From positions 9,860-70,997 of the forward strand of contig SZWC01015168.1 of assembly GCA_023375785.1 (NCBI GenBank): DNA of 61,138 nucleotides, read 5' to 3'. This document shows positions 1 to 11,642 of the stretch, piece by piece. The notes under the pieces are model-generated. The model ran no database searches. It was not told where the DNA came from and saw only the letters and a list, made by a program, of their open reading frames with translations. Numbering within the stretch: position 1 is the stretch's first letter; each line of letters opens with the position of its first letter. This DNA comes from Penium margaritaceum. Taxonomy: Eukaryota > Streptophyta > Zygnematophyceae > Desmidiales > Peniaceae. Both the position numbers and the translations under genes were made by a program.

Positions 1-1000
1 GGGGGTTGGGAGGAAGGGTGGGGGGCGGGGGGGGGGGTGGGGGGGGATGGAGGATGTTTGCTCGCGTTTCGCCGGAGTTCGCGGCCGGGTGCACCTTCCT
101 GCTGCCTCCAATGCGGCGCAGAAGTAGCCCACTCCTGTAACAAGTCTGTTCGCAGCAGAGGCAGAGCTGGCGGGAGCAGGACACGCTTTCAGGAGCAGCT
201 GAGGAGAGTGAGGGTGGGGTGGGAGGCGGAAGGGAGCAGGACGCGCTTTCAGGAGCAGCTGAGGAGAGTGAGGGTAGGATGGGAGAAACGCGGAGAACGA
301 GTCCTTCTAGAACCTATGGTGTGACTTGCACGATTCCGCGCGAAGTCCGCGGCGAATGGTCCCTCCGTCGGCGGCAGTCCGAGGCACGTTCGCCTTCAGG
401 TGACCGCGCCCATCTGCCGGCCTCGATATTTCCCGTCCGAGTTGCTTCGGCGGATCATTTGTCGCTCGCTCGGCTGCCGTTCTCCTCAGCCAAAAGAAAT
501 ATCCTCTCACATGAACGCAATCCAATCACTGCCGCGCTGTCACTTCGGTTACGCATGTGAAAGCTTCGAGTGGCTGACATGGCAGGTCCACATCAGCCTG
601 CATTCATTCGGCACGTGCTCCGGCACAGACGACCATTCGTCAATCTACCCCAATGAGCAACGCCGCAAGCACCTGGAATGAGAGTACTTTTTAGCGACTC
701 GCGCGGCGCTTTCGCACGCAAGCCAGCGAATCAGTCGTGGTTCTCTGCAGCTGGCCACTGTGCTTTTTCGCTTTGCTATCCACTCAAAAGAGCTGCGAAT
801 CCTAGACAGAAAGCTGACCTTCGAACCTGTCACAATGTTTTGTTTTCAAGGGGCACAATCCCATACCCTCAGAATTCTCAACAAAGCTGCCATATACATG
901 CCTCTCATACTAACAACACCTTATCCACACTCACTCTCAAAACATGCCTAATTTTTTTCAAAATAATCAGAATATTTCAAAAATAATAGTTAGATAAAGA
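1..1000. other. Unassigned G-rich start and flank
   Basis: The first 50 bases are almost pure G with scattered A and T, which is low-complexity sequence. The rest contains only short overlapping open frames on both strands, with no recognisable domain and no codon pattern that favours one frame. I see no gene here. The 3' part (from about 900) becomes A/T-rich. Confidence 0.5.
172..289. repeat. 60-bp tandem duplication
   Basis: Two consecutive copies of a purine-rich unit begin at 172 and 232 with an exact 60-base period. Each starts GGGAGCAGGAC and contains a GAGCAGCTGAGGAGAGTGAGGGT core. Few substitutions separate them, so the duplication is fairly recent. No function is evident. Confidence 0.85.
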
Positions 1001-2349
1001 TTCTAACACTACATGCAAAGGGTGTCGAGGTATTAACGTCACAATCTGTCAAATAGTCACATACCTATTTTACAAAGGGTTTCTGAATATTCGAGTGGAG
1101 GGCCAGGTAATTATTACCTGATGGGAACGATTCAATTAACCTCACAAGTGGACATCTTTGTCCATACATACATGGCCCACTGAGCGACGACTTGGGGATT
1201 TTTACGCCATTAGATCAAGGGTATACTGGCCAGCTTCCCCAAATCCCGGTGTTCCGTTCCAGAAAATTCTGAAAACTTTGACCACTTTCCACAATGATTG
1301 ACACAAGTGTTGCGAACCATGTCCATGATTCGATATCATTCGCTCGACTTCTCGGTGATGCTGAACTTTCATATGGACGTTTAGCGATATTCTAGAGGCA
1401 CCCACCTTCTTGATGGGTCTTTTTTTAACAGATCCACCATGCATCTACCACTTGCTGTGTGGCCTCATATGCGTCGTTCAATTCGAACACCGAAGATCTG
1501 ACTTGTGCCTCATTCTTGTTCTCCGCATAGTGTATATGTGCCCGACTCACTCGACATTTTTTATCAAAGTAAACTTACTACATAAATAGAAACCCAGATA
1601 TCCAAAACACCTCAACCGTCTTATGTCTTGCACCTCGTCCTTGTAAACCATCTGTGTTTTGCTTAGCGTAACATCAAGTATCGGAGCGCAATGACGCTCG
1701 AGGGGCAACCGACACATCAACTACCTGGCGAAAACATCGCACGGTCCTCGGTGCATCTCCATCGTTGAGAATATCTCAGACTTCACGACGACAGCGGTGA
1801 ACACATCGAGCGCACTTGACGACAACATCAGTCTGCACCAAGTACTCCGGCAATGGCAGATTAGGAGCACGTAAACAACGACCCTCTCCAGGCCAACCAA
1901 GCAACAGTAACAACCTTTGCAATAAATCCTGCAGTACCGACGGACCCGACGTCCGGTGACGGGTCCCTTGAGCTCGGCAAACCGTTTGCCTCAACCTGAG
2001 CCCGTTGGGTGCACGCTTTGCTTCACCAGCCGACAAGCGCAAATGAATGAGGACTTGTACCAGAATTTTTTGGGGCTCGAGAGCCTCACCACCCATGTAC
2101 TCCAACAGCTCCACGCTTCAATGGAGCTTCGAGTATCTCGTGCCCAGTAGCAGTGCCCACCAAGGCAAACTTGCAACTGTCGAGTGAACACCAAATTCAA
2201 CCGGCACTTCCCGAGCCGTTTGATCCCAAAAACTCCGATAGACCGACAGCCAGGATGTCGCTAATGAGTTTGGATATATACTTCACCTTCAAGTTTGTCG
2301 ATCGATCTACAGGCCAACCAACGGCAGCAGGAGACCGGTGGGGCTGTTA
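1001..2349. other. Unassigned intergenic stretch
   Basis: No recognisable gene or element is seen. A minus-strand frame stays open for about 45 codons around 1430-1565 and reads like ordinary protein, but it has no start or family match I know and is bounded by stops. The remainder has short open frames only. It may be an old, eroded transposon or host sequence. Confidence 0.4.
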
Positions 2350-2428
2350 GCTTTTATGCACCTCTCATTGTGCTCTTTTGTGTCCTACCAGCTTGTATGC
2401 ATTGGGGTGTAGATGAGTGACGGCGAGA
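2350..2428 (+). repeat. Copy of copia-B 3' untranslated segment
   Basis: About 75 bases here align with 18478-18548, the segment just before the 3' LTR of copia element B, in the same orientation. Shared words include CCTCTCATTGTGCT and CATTGGGGTG. It is followed directly by the outer end of an element-A LTR. I infer a remnant of a second B-family copy interrupted by element A. Confidence 0.55.
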
Positions 2429-2957
2429 TGCCTCTTCCCTTACACAACAATATGGAGCACTACACCGTGGTCAGAACACAACTGGCCTCGTCCAAAACGG
2501 ACGAGTGTGTGAGAAGTAAATGTCTGAAACGTGGAGGGAGTGAGAAAATCCTAAAGAGTGGAACTCGCGAGTCGTGTCTACCCGTTGGCCGGCGCGTGAG
2601 AGCTGCCGGCACTCACTAAAAACAGATCATGGGCAAACCAGTCTTCTGTCACAACCTGCCCACAAACAAGGTTTTGACACATGTTGTGCCTGTCTAAACT
2701 AACAGAAACTCACAAGCAACACTAAACTAGGCCGCCAAGGTATTGCAGTTCACAAACAAACAAGCACAAGTGTGGATTGTCTTGAGGCCAGATGTGAGCT
2801 CTCCACGAGGGGAGTGGTAACCACGTGAGTGTATCCTGAGATTGCTCGCCAGTCGCCGGACTCGCGTTTGCTCCCCCAGTCTCCCGTACTCTCTGCCTCA
2901 TGAGGGATGTGCAAGGCAATGGACGTGAGCCGAGAGGTCACAGTAAAAACAACAACA
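2429..2957 (-). repeat. 3' LTR of copia element A
   Basis: This block aligns over nearly its full length with 10363-10875 in the same orientation, with many substitutions and small indels. It begins TG and ends CA in plus orientation, as LTRs do. It lies just downstream of the RNase H end of element A, on the minus strand. Confidence 0.8.
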
Positions 2958-3068
2958 CTCACCCATGACCACACCACGAACAGGTTCACGCACGTAGCAG
3001 CACTGATGCAAGCAACACCATGAGAAGAGTGATGACAAACAGCAATGAATGCAGGTCGAGGGCAGAGT
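2958..3068 (-). other. 3' untranslated segment of element A
   Basis: This is a short stretch between the RNase H frame and the 3' LTR. On the minus strand the bases before the LTR read GGGTGAG, at best a weak polypurine tract. No gene is seen. Confidence 0.5.
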
Positions 3069-4640
3069 TCAGTCCAAAGGACAAGCTGGATACAGCCCCA
3101 CAGAACGTACGGCCGCTAGAAACTTCGTACGGCTAACGACCTTTGCTAGAAATGCAGCACGTTGTGAGTCGGTGCCGACCCACATGACCTGAATCTCACC
3201 TTGATCCACAAGATCTTGGATGTAGTTATACTCAACGTTAATGTGCTTCGTGCGTGCATGGAACACGCTAGAGTTCTTTGTGGTCGCCTTTGCGCTCTCA
3301 TTGTCACACCGAAGCACAATGGGAGGCATGGATTGATGCAGCTCACGCAACAGATGCACCAACCACACACTCTCCGTCCCGCCAGCTCCTAGTGCCACAT
3401 ACTATGCTTCTGCAGTGCTACAAACGATGCAGCCCTTCTTGCCACTGCGCCAAGAGATGGCGGTTCCTCAAATGAGGAAGATGTAGCCGGTGCGACCTTT
3501 GCCGTCAGTACTCCATGCCCAGTCACTGTTCGTGTATCCATTGAAGTCCACAGAGGCCTGCCCTTAGTAGTGAAGTCCCAAGCGAGCAGTGGAAACGACA
3601 TACCGCACGCACCGGACTGAGACCTCAAGCATCCCTCTGCGTGGCACCTGTGAGAACTGTGCAAGCATGTTTACTGTGAAGGCAATGTCCGGACGTGTCG
3701 TCGTGGCCAGGTACATGAGCGATCCAGTGACCCGCAAGTAGAAGGTCACATAGACCAGCTCCCCAAACTTTGATGGATCATCAACTGTTAGGACGTCTTG
3801 TCCGTCCGGGTTGATCGGGGTGGACGCCGTACGCACGCTGTTCAACATCTCGGCAAAGCGCTCCCCCATAGAGAAGGCGTATCGCTCCAAATGGACTAGG
3901 AGCGTCCGCCAAACACGATCACGGATAATCTGCATGCCCAGGAACACTAAGGCCTCTCCCAGACTTTCATGTTGTATGTCAATTGTAGCACGCCCTTGGC
4001 AGCTTCAACAACCTTCAGATCACGGGAGGCAATCAGAAAATCGTCAACGCAGACTAGGATGGCTGAAAGTGGGGAAGTGGTCTAGGAGAGAAAAGTGATG
4101 GGTTTGCTGGCTCTGTACATAGCCTGCTCATAGGAGAGTGCCGGTGATCTCCTTGTTCTAGCATTGAGGCGACTACTTCAAGCCGTACAACGCTTTTTGT
4201 AGCTGGTACACACGGCCGGTGCCGTCCTCGAACCCTGGGGCCTCGACCATGTTCATCTCTCCTTCTAGTTTACCATGCAGGAACACTTTGTTCACGTCTA
4301 TTTGGTGTAGTTCCTAGTCGTGCTGGGCCACCTGGGATTGTAGACCCAAAGCTGTGGTCGTGCGTCCAAATGGTACAAAGGTCATGGTGAAATGGATCCC
4401 TTCAACCTGAGAGAATCCTTTCGTAATCGGTCTTGCTTTGTAGCGATCAACTGTGTTGTCTGGCTTGAGCTTTTTCCGCAATACCCATATGGCCTGAACG
4501 GTCTTCTACCCGGGTGGCAGAACTACAAGCTCGTAGATCTCATGCTCAAAGATAGCCGCCAGCTGAGCCTTGCATGCTGCGCGCCAGAGTGCCGCACCTG
4601 GCCTAGCCAAAGACTGACGTAATGTGCTGGGATCTGGCGT
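3069..4640 (-). pseudogene. Copia A reverse transcriptase and RNase H (broken)
   Basis: These domains copy element RNA into DNA and remove the RNA strand. On the minus strand the segment opens with the copia N-terminal pattern (about 4630-4506, ending ELVVLPPG), then a stretch near 4330-4170 with HQIDVNKVFLHG and LQKALYGLK. The catalytic motif at about 4050 reads CVDD, keeping both aspartates but changing the usual Tyr. Next come the C-terminal pattern YLRVTGSLMYLATTTRPD (about 3730) and the RNase H end with RTKHINVEY and LRCDNESA (3398-3069). The parts lie in different frames and at least one stop falls at about 4310, so the gene is dead. Family assignment is secure. Confidence 0.85.
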
Positions 4641-5340
4641 CACTCCCACCACACTGGGGTCAGGGGCCGCGGCACCTCCACTGCACATGGCCAAGGCATA
4701 GGCCGGAGATGGAGGGCCAACGGTGACGGTGGACTCTACGGAGTCGACAGCAAGTTGGCACTCGTGAGCAAGAAGAGCGAGGCCTGTGTCGCAGCCAGTG
4801 TGCACTTCAGTGAGCCCCTGGGTACTGAGGCCCAAGGCCCTTGCGCCAGGGTCCCTATTGCGCACGTTGTGAGTAGGACGCAGGCGAAGACGTCCGCCCT
4901 AACCTCATCGGTATGGCTCTCGTGATGATGTAGCTTGGATGGGTGGTGGACATTCATAAGACACAGACAAGATTGGTGACGTGTCAGGTGAAGCCGGTCT
5001 GTCGACGGGGCAGACGGAGGACGGAGATGGCACAGGTGACCTGACTGGTGACGAGGACTGCGTAGGGGGTGCACACGATACCAGTGACTCTGCTGGTGAC
5101 ACAGGTTCTGGGGACACAGACAACATTGGTGGTGCAACCAGTGATGTAGGCGCTTGCATCGAAGGGGATGCGAGAGGAACGGTGGATGCAGGTAGGATAG
5201 GCAATGCAGTCAATGTAGGTGACGAAGACGACGTTGGCGTGCACGTTGGTGGATGGGAAGGAGAAGTAGTGCCAAGTGTGACCGGGCCAGTGTCATCGAT
5301 CACCTCATCCCCCCCTGCTCGTGGAATCGTATACATCCAG
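4641..5340 (-). pseudogene. Copia A Ser/Pro-rich linker between integrase and RT
   Basis: A minus-strand frame from 5336 to 4905 is rich in Ser, Pro and Thr and has no globular pattern. In copia polyproteins a disordered spacer commonly lies between integrase and reverse transcriptase, and this is in that position. Its content varies in short near-repeats. A frameshift separates it from the frame at 4865-4506. Confidence 0.6.
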
Positions 5341-6680
5341 GAGAATGCAACTGTGGAGTGCCACCAATGGGCAGGTCTTGGAAGGAGAGGCGCAAAGTGA
5401 ATAGGGTTTCCTAAGACTCCACAATTGCTGACGATTGGGGTCCCAGATCTGCCAGGCCTTGGAGCATGAGGGCACGCCTAGGAACGCGCCAACGTGGCCT
5501 CTAGGGGAAAACTCGAACCCCTGTTTTTCTGGTGTAAGCCAGATACAGTCAAGGGACCCCACACATGCGCGAGCTCGAGGATTGCATGACGTCATTGCCA
5601 CAGATGGTATGGGGTGTGTGTGTTCTGGAGGGGGTCGTGAGGGATCCTGTTCCAGACCCATATCATGTAGGCCATGCCCTCAATGGCAAATGCTTTAGGC
5701 ATGTTGTTGTCTACCCGCATGGAACGAACCGCATCCTCCATGGTGCGGTTCCAACTCTCTAACACACCGTTGTGGCGTGGCAGGGGTGAAGATGTTTCAA
5801 AACACTCCTACTGAGGTGAAGTAGCGGTCGAGATCTCCCATGAATTCAGTACCTTGATCAGAGCGGAAGTTGTGCAACGAATGGCTGGACTTGTGTTCAG
5901 CCATAATGAGCCACATGCGAACAACTAACCCCGCATCACTTTCCAGATGCAGAGTGAAGACCCATTGCATGCGGGTGAAGTCGTCCTTAATCGTCATGAC
6001 GTATTGCCCTCTTTCATCATGGAACTCGACGGGGAGGGATTCGAGGAGGTCAGAGTGAGCCAAGTCCAGGGGCTTGAGAGCCCGTAAGTCCGATAGAGGG
6101 TATGTGGCACGGTGCATTTTGCCTTGCCCGCATTGCATGCAATCGGTCTTGGGCGATGCCTCAAAGGATGCTACGTTAAGACCAAGTACAAGTTGGGTAC
6201 GAATCACACAGTCTACAGCATCCAAGTGGACATGAAACAAGCGTCTATGCAGTAGACGTTGATGCTTAGTCGACAACGTGCTTGTGACGAACACTCGTGC
6301 AGTGGATGATTCAACGATGTTGGTGGACATGGGGTAGCTAGAGAAGTGATACAAGCCCCGTACTACCCTGCCACGGAGTACCGCTACAGCAGTGGCACAA
6401 TCGGAGATAGTGGTATCCTCACCTGTGAATGTGACACTGAGACCCATCCGTGTGCAGGTACGTCCAGACAGCAAGTTGAGTTCTAGACCAGGCATGTACA
6501 GCAGGTTTGAAATGTAGAGCGATCCAAATGGTCTATGGAATCGCACCACACCTTCACCCTGAACAAGGACCTCATGCTTAGCAGCCGTACATGCAGACTT
6601 CACAGAGCCGACAGGAGCAAGCACCACAAAATCACACCGGCGACATGTCATGTGATGGGTGGCACCTGAATCTAGGATCT
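5341..6680 (-). pseudogene. Copia A protease end and integrase (broken)
   Basis: The protease cleaves the polyprotein and the integrase inserts the DNA copy. Reading down from 6680, the protease active site LDSGATHHM is intact at about 6678-6652 (DSGA codons at 6672-6661). The frame from 6651 to 5797 holds the protease C-terminal part, the pre-integrase zinc motif (two His near 6250, then CMQCGQGKMHR near 6125) and the integrase core. The triad is visible: Asp in AHSDLLESL (about 6050), Asp in RSDQGTEF (about 5855), and Glu in GVLESWNRTM (about 5750), the last after a frame break. The core C-terminus, with GAFLGVPSCSKAWQIWDP, lies at 5661-5305. All catalytic residues are present, so damage is by frameshift and stop. 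Confidence 0.85.
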
Positions 6681-7529
6681 TGGTGGCATTCGTGACACGC
6701 TCGGGCGATGTGACTGAACAACTTCGAACAGTGTAGATAGTGGACAGAGGTGGCTCAGCAAACGACTACTGTGCTACACCGACAACACATGTCTGTGACT
6801 CATCAAGCCACGACAGGTCGTCGTGACTTGAGCACACTTCGGCAAAGACAACGGACTGACCAGCATCATCACGCCGAACGAACAACTCTACAGACTCAAG
6901 AGCGCACCGTGCCCCACCGCCACCATCCCGACTGCACGTCATGGACTCAACAAACCCAACCGTGGGACTCCTCGACTCAGTCAATGCACTCGCACCTCCC
7001 TAAGAGGTGAGTCGGAGAAACTGGCGGAGCTCGGCGATATTGCGGGCATGGGTTGCAAGCTGCTGCTGTAGAGGTGACAGGTCGTTGGTATTGGGTACAG
7101 CTGCATCAGTTGATAGTAAAGACTGCGTGTCATTTGCTTTGGTACTGTGTACGGAGGCGCACTCATGCTGCTCGAACGCCCATTGTAGACCTTGCACAAT
7201 CTTCGTCAAGTTCCTTGGGAGCTTACACTGTGTACAGCGGTGCGCCCCCTGTAGTTGTAATACTCCCACTCATGCTCCGTAGCCAGCATTGAAACAGCCT
7301 GTTCCTTAACCTCCTTGGCATCCCTCTTACTGTTTTGTGCCTTCTTCCCTTAGACTACTGTAGCTGAACCAGATGTTTTTGCAGTAGTCTAAGTCATCTG
7401 TGACAACTGGAGGATGGAAGGGGAGAAGGCGTACGATGCATGCACAGCCATGACGGCTGCGAAGGATACACCATAGCGGGCGCCATTTGCTGGTCCAACT
7501 CCTGTCATGTGCAAGAAGTGCTGCGTCGC
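6681..7529 (-). pseudogene. Copia A gag-protease junction (eroded)
   Basis: By position this should encode the end of gag, the zinc knuckle and the start of protease. I see only fragmentary minus-strand frames (7199-6981, 6984-6766) without a clear CX2CX4HX4C knuckle. The segment is probably shifted and partly lost. Confidence 0.45.
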
Positions 7530-8760
7530 TCACGAGAGGAGCAAACATTTTTCGGCCATCTCTTGAAGGCTTCTCAGGCGGAACTTGTCAAAGGCCTTGG
7601 CGTACTCACGCCCAATGCCGATCCTGATGGTGTTGAATGCCAAGAGTTGGCTCGGCCCATGTTTTCCTAAGGCCTTGTAGAGACTCATCACACGCCGCCT
7701 GTAGTTGGTCAGTGTCTCATGTACACTCTGAGGAGGGAGTCGAAATCTGACAGCCATTGTGATGTTATTGCCATGGTTGCACCCTCAAGGAGAGTAGTTT
7801 CCAGCTCCCAAGCGCTGCGTGGGTAAGCTCCAGGACCAGTGCAAGGATCTCCCAGGAAGGGTTTGAAGTTGAGGGTGTACTTCTTGGGGACGGCCTTCAA
7901 GAGACCGTACATGGGGCGAGCGGCGGTAGCCGTCTCCAGGGGGTCTATGACCTGGTACTGGATGGTGTAGTACAAATACACACCCTTGCTGACCGTGCAC
8001 ATGCGGAACTGTGGCTCCCAATTGCTGTAGCTATCCTCTTGTCGGTAAGTCGAGGGTTCAGTCCCAGACCACTTGGGTGGCTTTGTTGTCTGCAGAGCTG
8101 CACGGACAGCTTGTTTTGGCGACAGGGGCGGAGACGGGGTGTCCTCCCCTAGGCCTAAACTCATGCAAAGCAACTGGTCCTGTAGGGATGCTAGGTCTGT
8201 AGTAGCCTTGGGTTGCTTGCTTGGGCCTGCTTTCGTGATTGGTACTACTTGGCGTGTCGAGCGGGTTTGACGCTTTTTTTCTAACTGTGCGAGGTGTAGG
8301 GGTAGCATGCCTTCTTCGTCACTGGTATCTTTGTCTAACTACGCAAGGTCGTACGGCCAATCGACATCAAACACTCCTAATGCTGCATGGACGTTGGCTA
8401 TAGACGGAGTCTCAATTGTCATTTGGCCCTTGCGCAAGGTAGCACAAAGTAGCTTTTGCTATCGCTCTGTTGTTGCAACAGCAGCTGCTGCTGCTGTTGC
8501 TGAGACTGCTGCTCTTACTGTTGTGGCTGGAATATGTCCCAAAATAGCTTGAATAGATTGGCCATATGTTTGGTTGCGTGTTCAGCCTGTTGGGCCTCTT
8601 GCTCACACAGCTCACATAGACTACGCGACAACGAGCCAGGGCTAGATGGGGACTCGCCCCGCGTTGTTCTCGGTTTGTGGCCATTCATACCGGAGGTGGC
8701 AATTCTTGCATCCATAGTGGAGCCGAAACTATCGTATCCAATGGAGTCGTCCTCAGGCAT
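7530..8760 (-). pseudogene. Copia A gag-like region
   Basis: Gag forms the virus-like particle that packages element RNA. The likely start is the Met at 8760 on the minus strand. That frame runs to 8515 and ends in a glutamine-rich stretch encoded by CAA/CAG repeats (about 8520-8460). A second frame (8308-7709, 199 codons) and a third (7757-7530) continue in the direction of the protease. I assign gag by position and by general composition rather than by a named motif. Frameshifts separate the three pieces. Confidence 0.55.
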
Positions 8761-8985
8761 GGTGTTGGGGTAGCGGGGTAGCGCAGGTCTGCACCACTGG
8801 TGTTGACACTGTCGTCAAGTGGTGAACACTACTGAAAAGAATTTCGGCAGCGTTTACCCCATCCGAGCGGGCGTGGATTATGTGATGGAGCCTTCTAGTG
8901 TGAGAAAGCCTCAGGCAATGAATCCACCCCATGCTGCCGAATTATTTTGGCTGCGTTTCCCCTACACAAGTGGGTGTGGGAAATA
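8761..8985 (-). other. Element A leader, proximal part
   Basis: This is noncoding leader between gag and the MITE-like insert. It holds two diverged copies of a GC-rich phrase (around 8839 and 8932) that recurs at 9650 beyond the insert, each with a TTCGGCAGCGTTT-like start and a GTGGGAAAT-like end. These are old tandem units in the leader. Confidence 0.45.
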
Positions 8986-9591
8986 CCCTAAAAAACTTTG
9001 ATTTAGATGTTAATGTGTTTTCCCTTCCTTGATATTCGTCGAAAATGTACTTTCATCAAATTTAAAAGTACCACCAAATCAATTACAAAACGCATTCGTC
9101 GAATTCAAAGTCCCACCCCCTCTATTTGGTTGTTTTTGGACATGAGATTTTACACATGCTTGTCTTGCTGAGCAATGTCATACGTGTCATTTTTTTCTTC
9201 GTAGGTTATGTTCACACTCGATGCGATGCCATTTTGCTGCTCTCAAGGCAGAAATGTGTTCCGTACCATGTATTTGGCATGCAGTGGATGCCAAACACGT
9301 GGTGCGGAACCATCTCTTGTCGCGTTCGACGTGCACCACACGTCGAATCACCCGTTTGACATGGGGTGTGCGTAAAACACGCGCAGCGACCATTTGACCG
9401 TTCGTACGAGCGGCTTCAAAGGTTTGAACGGTAGAAGCCATTCGTTGAAAACAATTATATGACCCAGGTCAATAATGGAATTCAAGGCTCCACCCCTTCA
9501 GTTTCGTCGAATTCATACATGCCACCTTAATGTTTTGAACCCGGTAAAATACTTGTTGAGTTAATTATGCCGAATTCATAGTTTTTTAGGG
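8986..9591. mobile_element. TA-flanked MITE-like element, 606 bp
   Basis: The ends form terminal inverted repeats: the left starts CCCTAAAAAACTTTG, and the right reads CCCTAAAAAACTATG on the other strand (14 of 15 match). A TA dinucleotide flanks both sides (8984-8985 and 9592-9593). This fits a nonautonomous Tc1/mariner-type insertion. The interior is A/T-rich, has no transposase frame, and carries short subrepeats with GTCGAATTCAAAG-like words. It sits in the leader of element A. Confidence 0.75.
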
Positions 9592-9779
9592 TATGCCGAG
9601 GTCTGTTTCAGTCTAAAGGTTGAAAATGGACCCCCCTGACGCTGCAAAAAAAACTTCGGCAACGTTTCCGTCGCCCCAGCGGGGGTGGGAAATCAGGGAG
9701 AGGCCGTCAGGTAGTCTGTCTACTTGAACTACCACCATTTAACACAGGGAGAGAGGAGAACCCTGCCAGAAGGGGGAAG

Positions 9780-10270
9780 GGTAGACCAGAGAGGATCAAT
9801 GCCTACTACTGCGGCCACTGCTAGTATTGCTGCAGTTGTTGCTTATGCCGCACCCTGTTGCATGCCCCCATTGCTGCAAGTGCTGTTCTGCGTAGCTACT
9901 GGCAATGCTCCGGCTGTGCCACTATGGTAGCCACACGCTGCTACAGCCACGACGAAGCGGCCGTCGCTACTGCCTCTGACAACGGTCGCATTCGCTGACT
10001 AGTGATATCGCATGCCACTCCACGCTACTACTGCTGCGGCACATGGCTATAGGCAGGGGTGCTACGGCTTGGCCAATGCAGCCAAACCAGTGCGACCTCT
10101 ACTCGCGATTGTTGCTACTTGTTGTTGCCTCACACCACTGCACGCTGCAGCCGTTGCCGCTGATGCTTCACGACTGCTGTCGCTGCTGCCTCACGCCGCT
10201 GCACGCTGCTACCGCTACGGCTACCACTTCGCAACTACTGTCGTTGCTACTACTGCAGCTGCTGACTCGC
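9780..10270 (-). repeat. Low-complexity GCT/GTA-type tract in element A leader
   Basis: The plus strand is dominated by degenerate GCTGCTAC, TTGCTGC and CACGCTGC words without a strict period. Open frames through it are composition artefacts. A similar tract, in matching transcriptional sense, lies between the primer site and gag of element B (12000-12960). Confidence 0.65.
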
Positions 10271-10342
10271 GCAACTACAGATCTGTCCTCCCAGGAACAT
10301 TTTGTGTCTCTCACGCGGGACGTGACGAGCTTTGGCTCGTAT

Positions 10343-10355
10343 GCTCTGATACCAA
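10343..10355 (-). promoter_or_regulatory. tRNA-Met primer-binding site of element A
   Basis: On the minus strand this reads TTGGTATCAGAGC, complementary to the 3' end of plant initiator tRNA-Met. It lies a few bases inside the 5' LTR of element A and marks the start of minus-strand DNA synthesis. It also fixes the orientation of the element. Confidence 0.85.
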
Positions 10356-10362
10356 AACAGGA

Positions 10363-10875
10363 ATCCCTCTTCCCTTACTCTACTGTGTGGAGCACCACCT
10401 TGTGGTAAAGAAAGCAACTAACCTTGTCCAAATCGGAGGAGGTTGTGAGTACACATTGGAAATGTGGAGGGATTGAGAAAATCCGAAGGGGTGGAACTCG
10501 CTAGTCGAGTCCACCCGTTGGCCGGCGAGAGAGAGCTCGTCGGCACTCGCTAAAAAACCGTCATGAGTGAACCTGCCCACAAACAGAGTTTTGTCACATG
10601 TTGTGCATGTCTAAGAAAACACAAACTCACAAGCAAGACTAAACTAGGTCACCAAGGTATCGCAGTTCACATGAAAACAAGCACAACAGTGGATTGTTTT
10701 GAGGCCAGATGTGAGCTCTCCATGAATGGAGTAGCAACGACGTGAGTGCATCATGAGGCTACTCGCCAGACCCCGGACTCGCGTTTGCTGCCCCAGTATC
10801 CCATACTCTCTGCCTCCCGAGGGATGTGCAAGGCAACGGACGTGAGCCGAGAGGTCATAGTAAAGACAACAACAA
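10363..10875 (-). repeat. 5' LTR of copia element A
   Basis: This is the homologue of 2429-2957. Its inner edge borders the primer site and its outer edge ends in a CAACAACA run, matching the end of the other LTR at 2957. Element B's 5' LTR starts about 12 bp beyond. Confidence 0.8.
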
Positions 10876-10887
10876 CAATAGCATCAT

Positions 10888-11623
10888 TGCTCGGGAGTCA
10901 TCCGGTAGAGCATACGCACGCAAAGATCTACATGTATCCTGCTGGAGCCTCTTCCCTCACTGCATGACATACCTAGCTCCATCAACGGACCTCCATAGCG
11001 CTAACATTGCTAGCGATCACTGGTTCTGAAGATGCTACCCGCGCGTATCCTGTGCCAGATCTGACCGCACCATTGTACTTGCAGCGTCATGTCCTGTGTG
11101 AGGTCCGAGTTTCAGATTTTCTGGACACAACTGTGGTTGGACTGATTCTGATCTAGGCGCTGCCTGGGTTTGGGAAGTTATAACTCCTTGTTGGTATTTT
11201 TCCTGATGATCCTGACCACACAACTACGCTTGTAGTGTGGGTGTTATGGTATGGTCCAGTTCTAAAGGAAAACGGATGATGCCCCTGTTTGGGGCTGTTG
11301 ACTGCCTGCCACGGCTCACCGAGAAAACATAGCTTGTCAAAAAAGAGAGAATTTCATGATTGTTTGATGACCTGAGTAACAAGCATTACAAAGCTAAACA
11401 AGGCCTAGTTCTATGAGGGGTCTATGAGTTCTATTCATCCTCATTTGCTAATCAATCATTGTCAATGTTGTTCACCATTTTGGCGCTAACTCATAAGCAC
11501 ACACTTTTCCTCTCTCAAGTCTCAAAGTAGCTAGAGGGGACGGTAGTGCAAAGCAATGAGCATGGGGCCATGCCTACTCCAGCTATGATGCAGCCCCAAC
11601 AATTTGCTGTAGACTAGTTCTAG
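10888..11623 (+). repeat. 5' LTR of copia element B
   Basis: Alignable over its whole length to 18569-19297, including GTGCCAGATCTGACCGCACCATTGTACT-like and GCAAAGCAATGAGCATGGGGCC-like blocks. It begins TG at 10888 and ends just before the primer site at 11626. Confidence 0.85.
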
Positions 11624-11625
11624 CT

Positions 11626-11642
11626 TGGTATCAGAGCTAGAG
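11626..11642 (+). promoter_or_regulatory. tRNA-Met primer-binding site of element B
   Basis: TGGTATCAGAGCTAGAG follows the 5' LTR directly. The first 12 bases are complementary to plant initiator tRNA-Met. This proves the orientation and the LTR boundary. Confidence 0.9.

Larger units (their letters stand above)
2429..10875 (-). mobile_element. Copia element A (Ty1/copia LTR retrotransposon)
   Basis: The element runs on the minus strand. Two homologous direct repeats of about 0.5 kb bound it (2429-2957 and 10363-10875). A primer-binding site complementary to initiator tRNA-Met lies directly inside the upper LTR. Gag, protease, integrase, then reverse transcriptase and RNase H follow from high to low coordinates, which is the copia order. 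Frameshifts and stops break the coding region, so it is not autonomous. I could not find a clear 5-bp target duplication. A MITE-like insert lies in the leader. Confidence 0.85.

Noticed and set aside
4981-5400. 139-codon Gly/Asp-rich plus-strand frame
   Set aside because: It is antisense to the Ser/Pro linker of copia A, which lies between recognised minus-strand integrase and reverse transcriptase.
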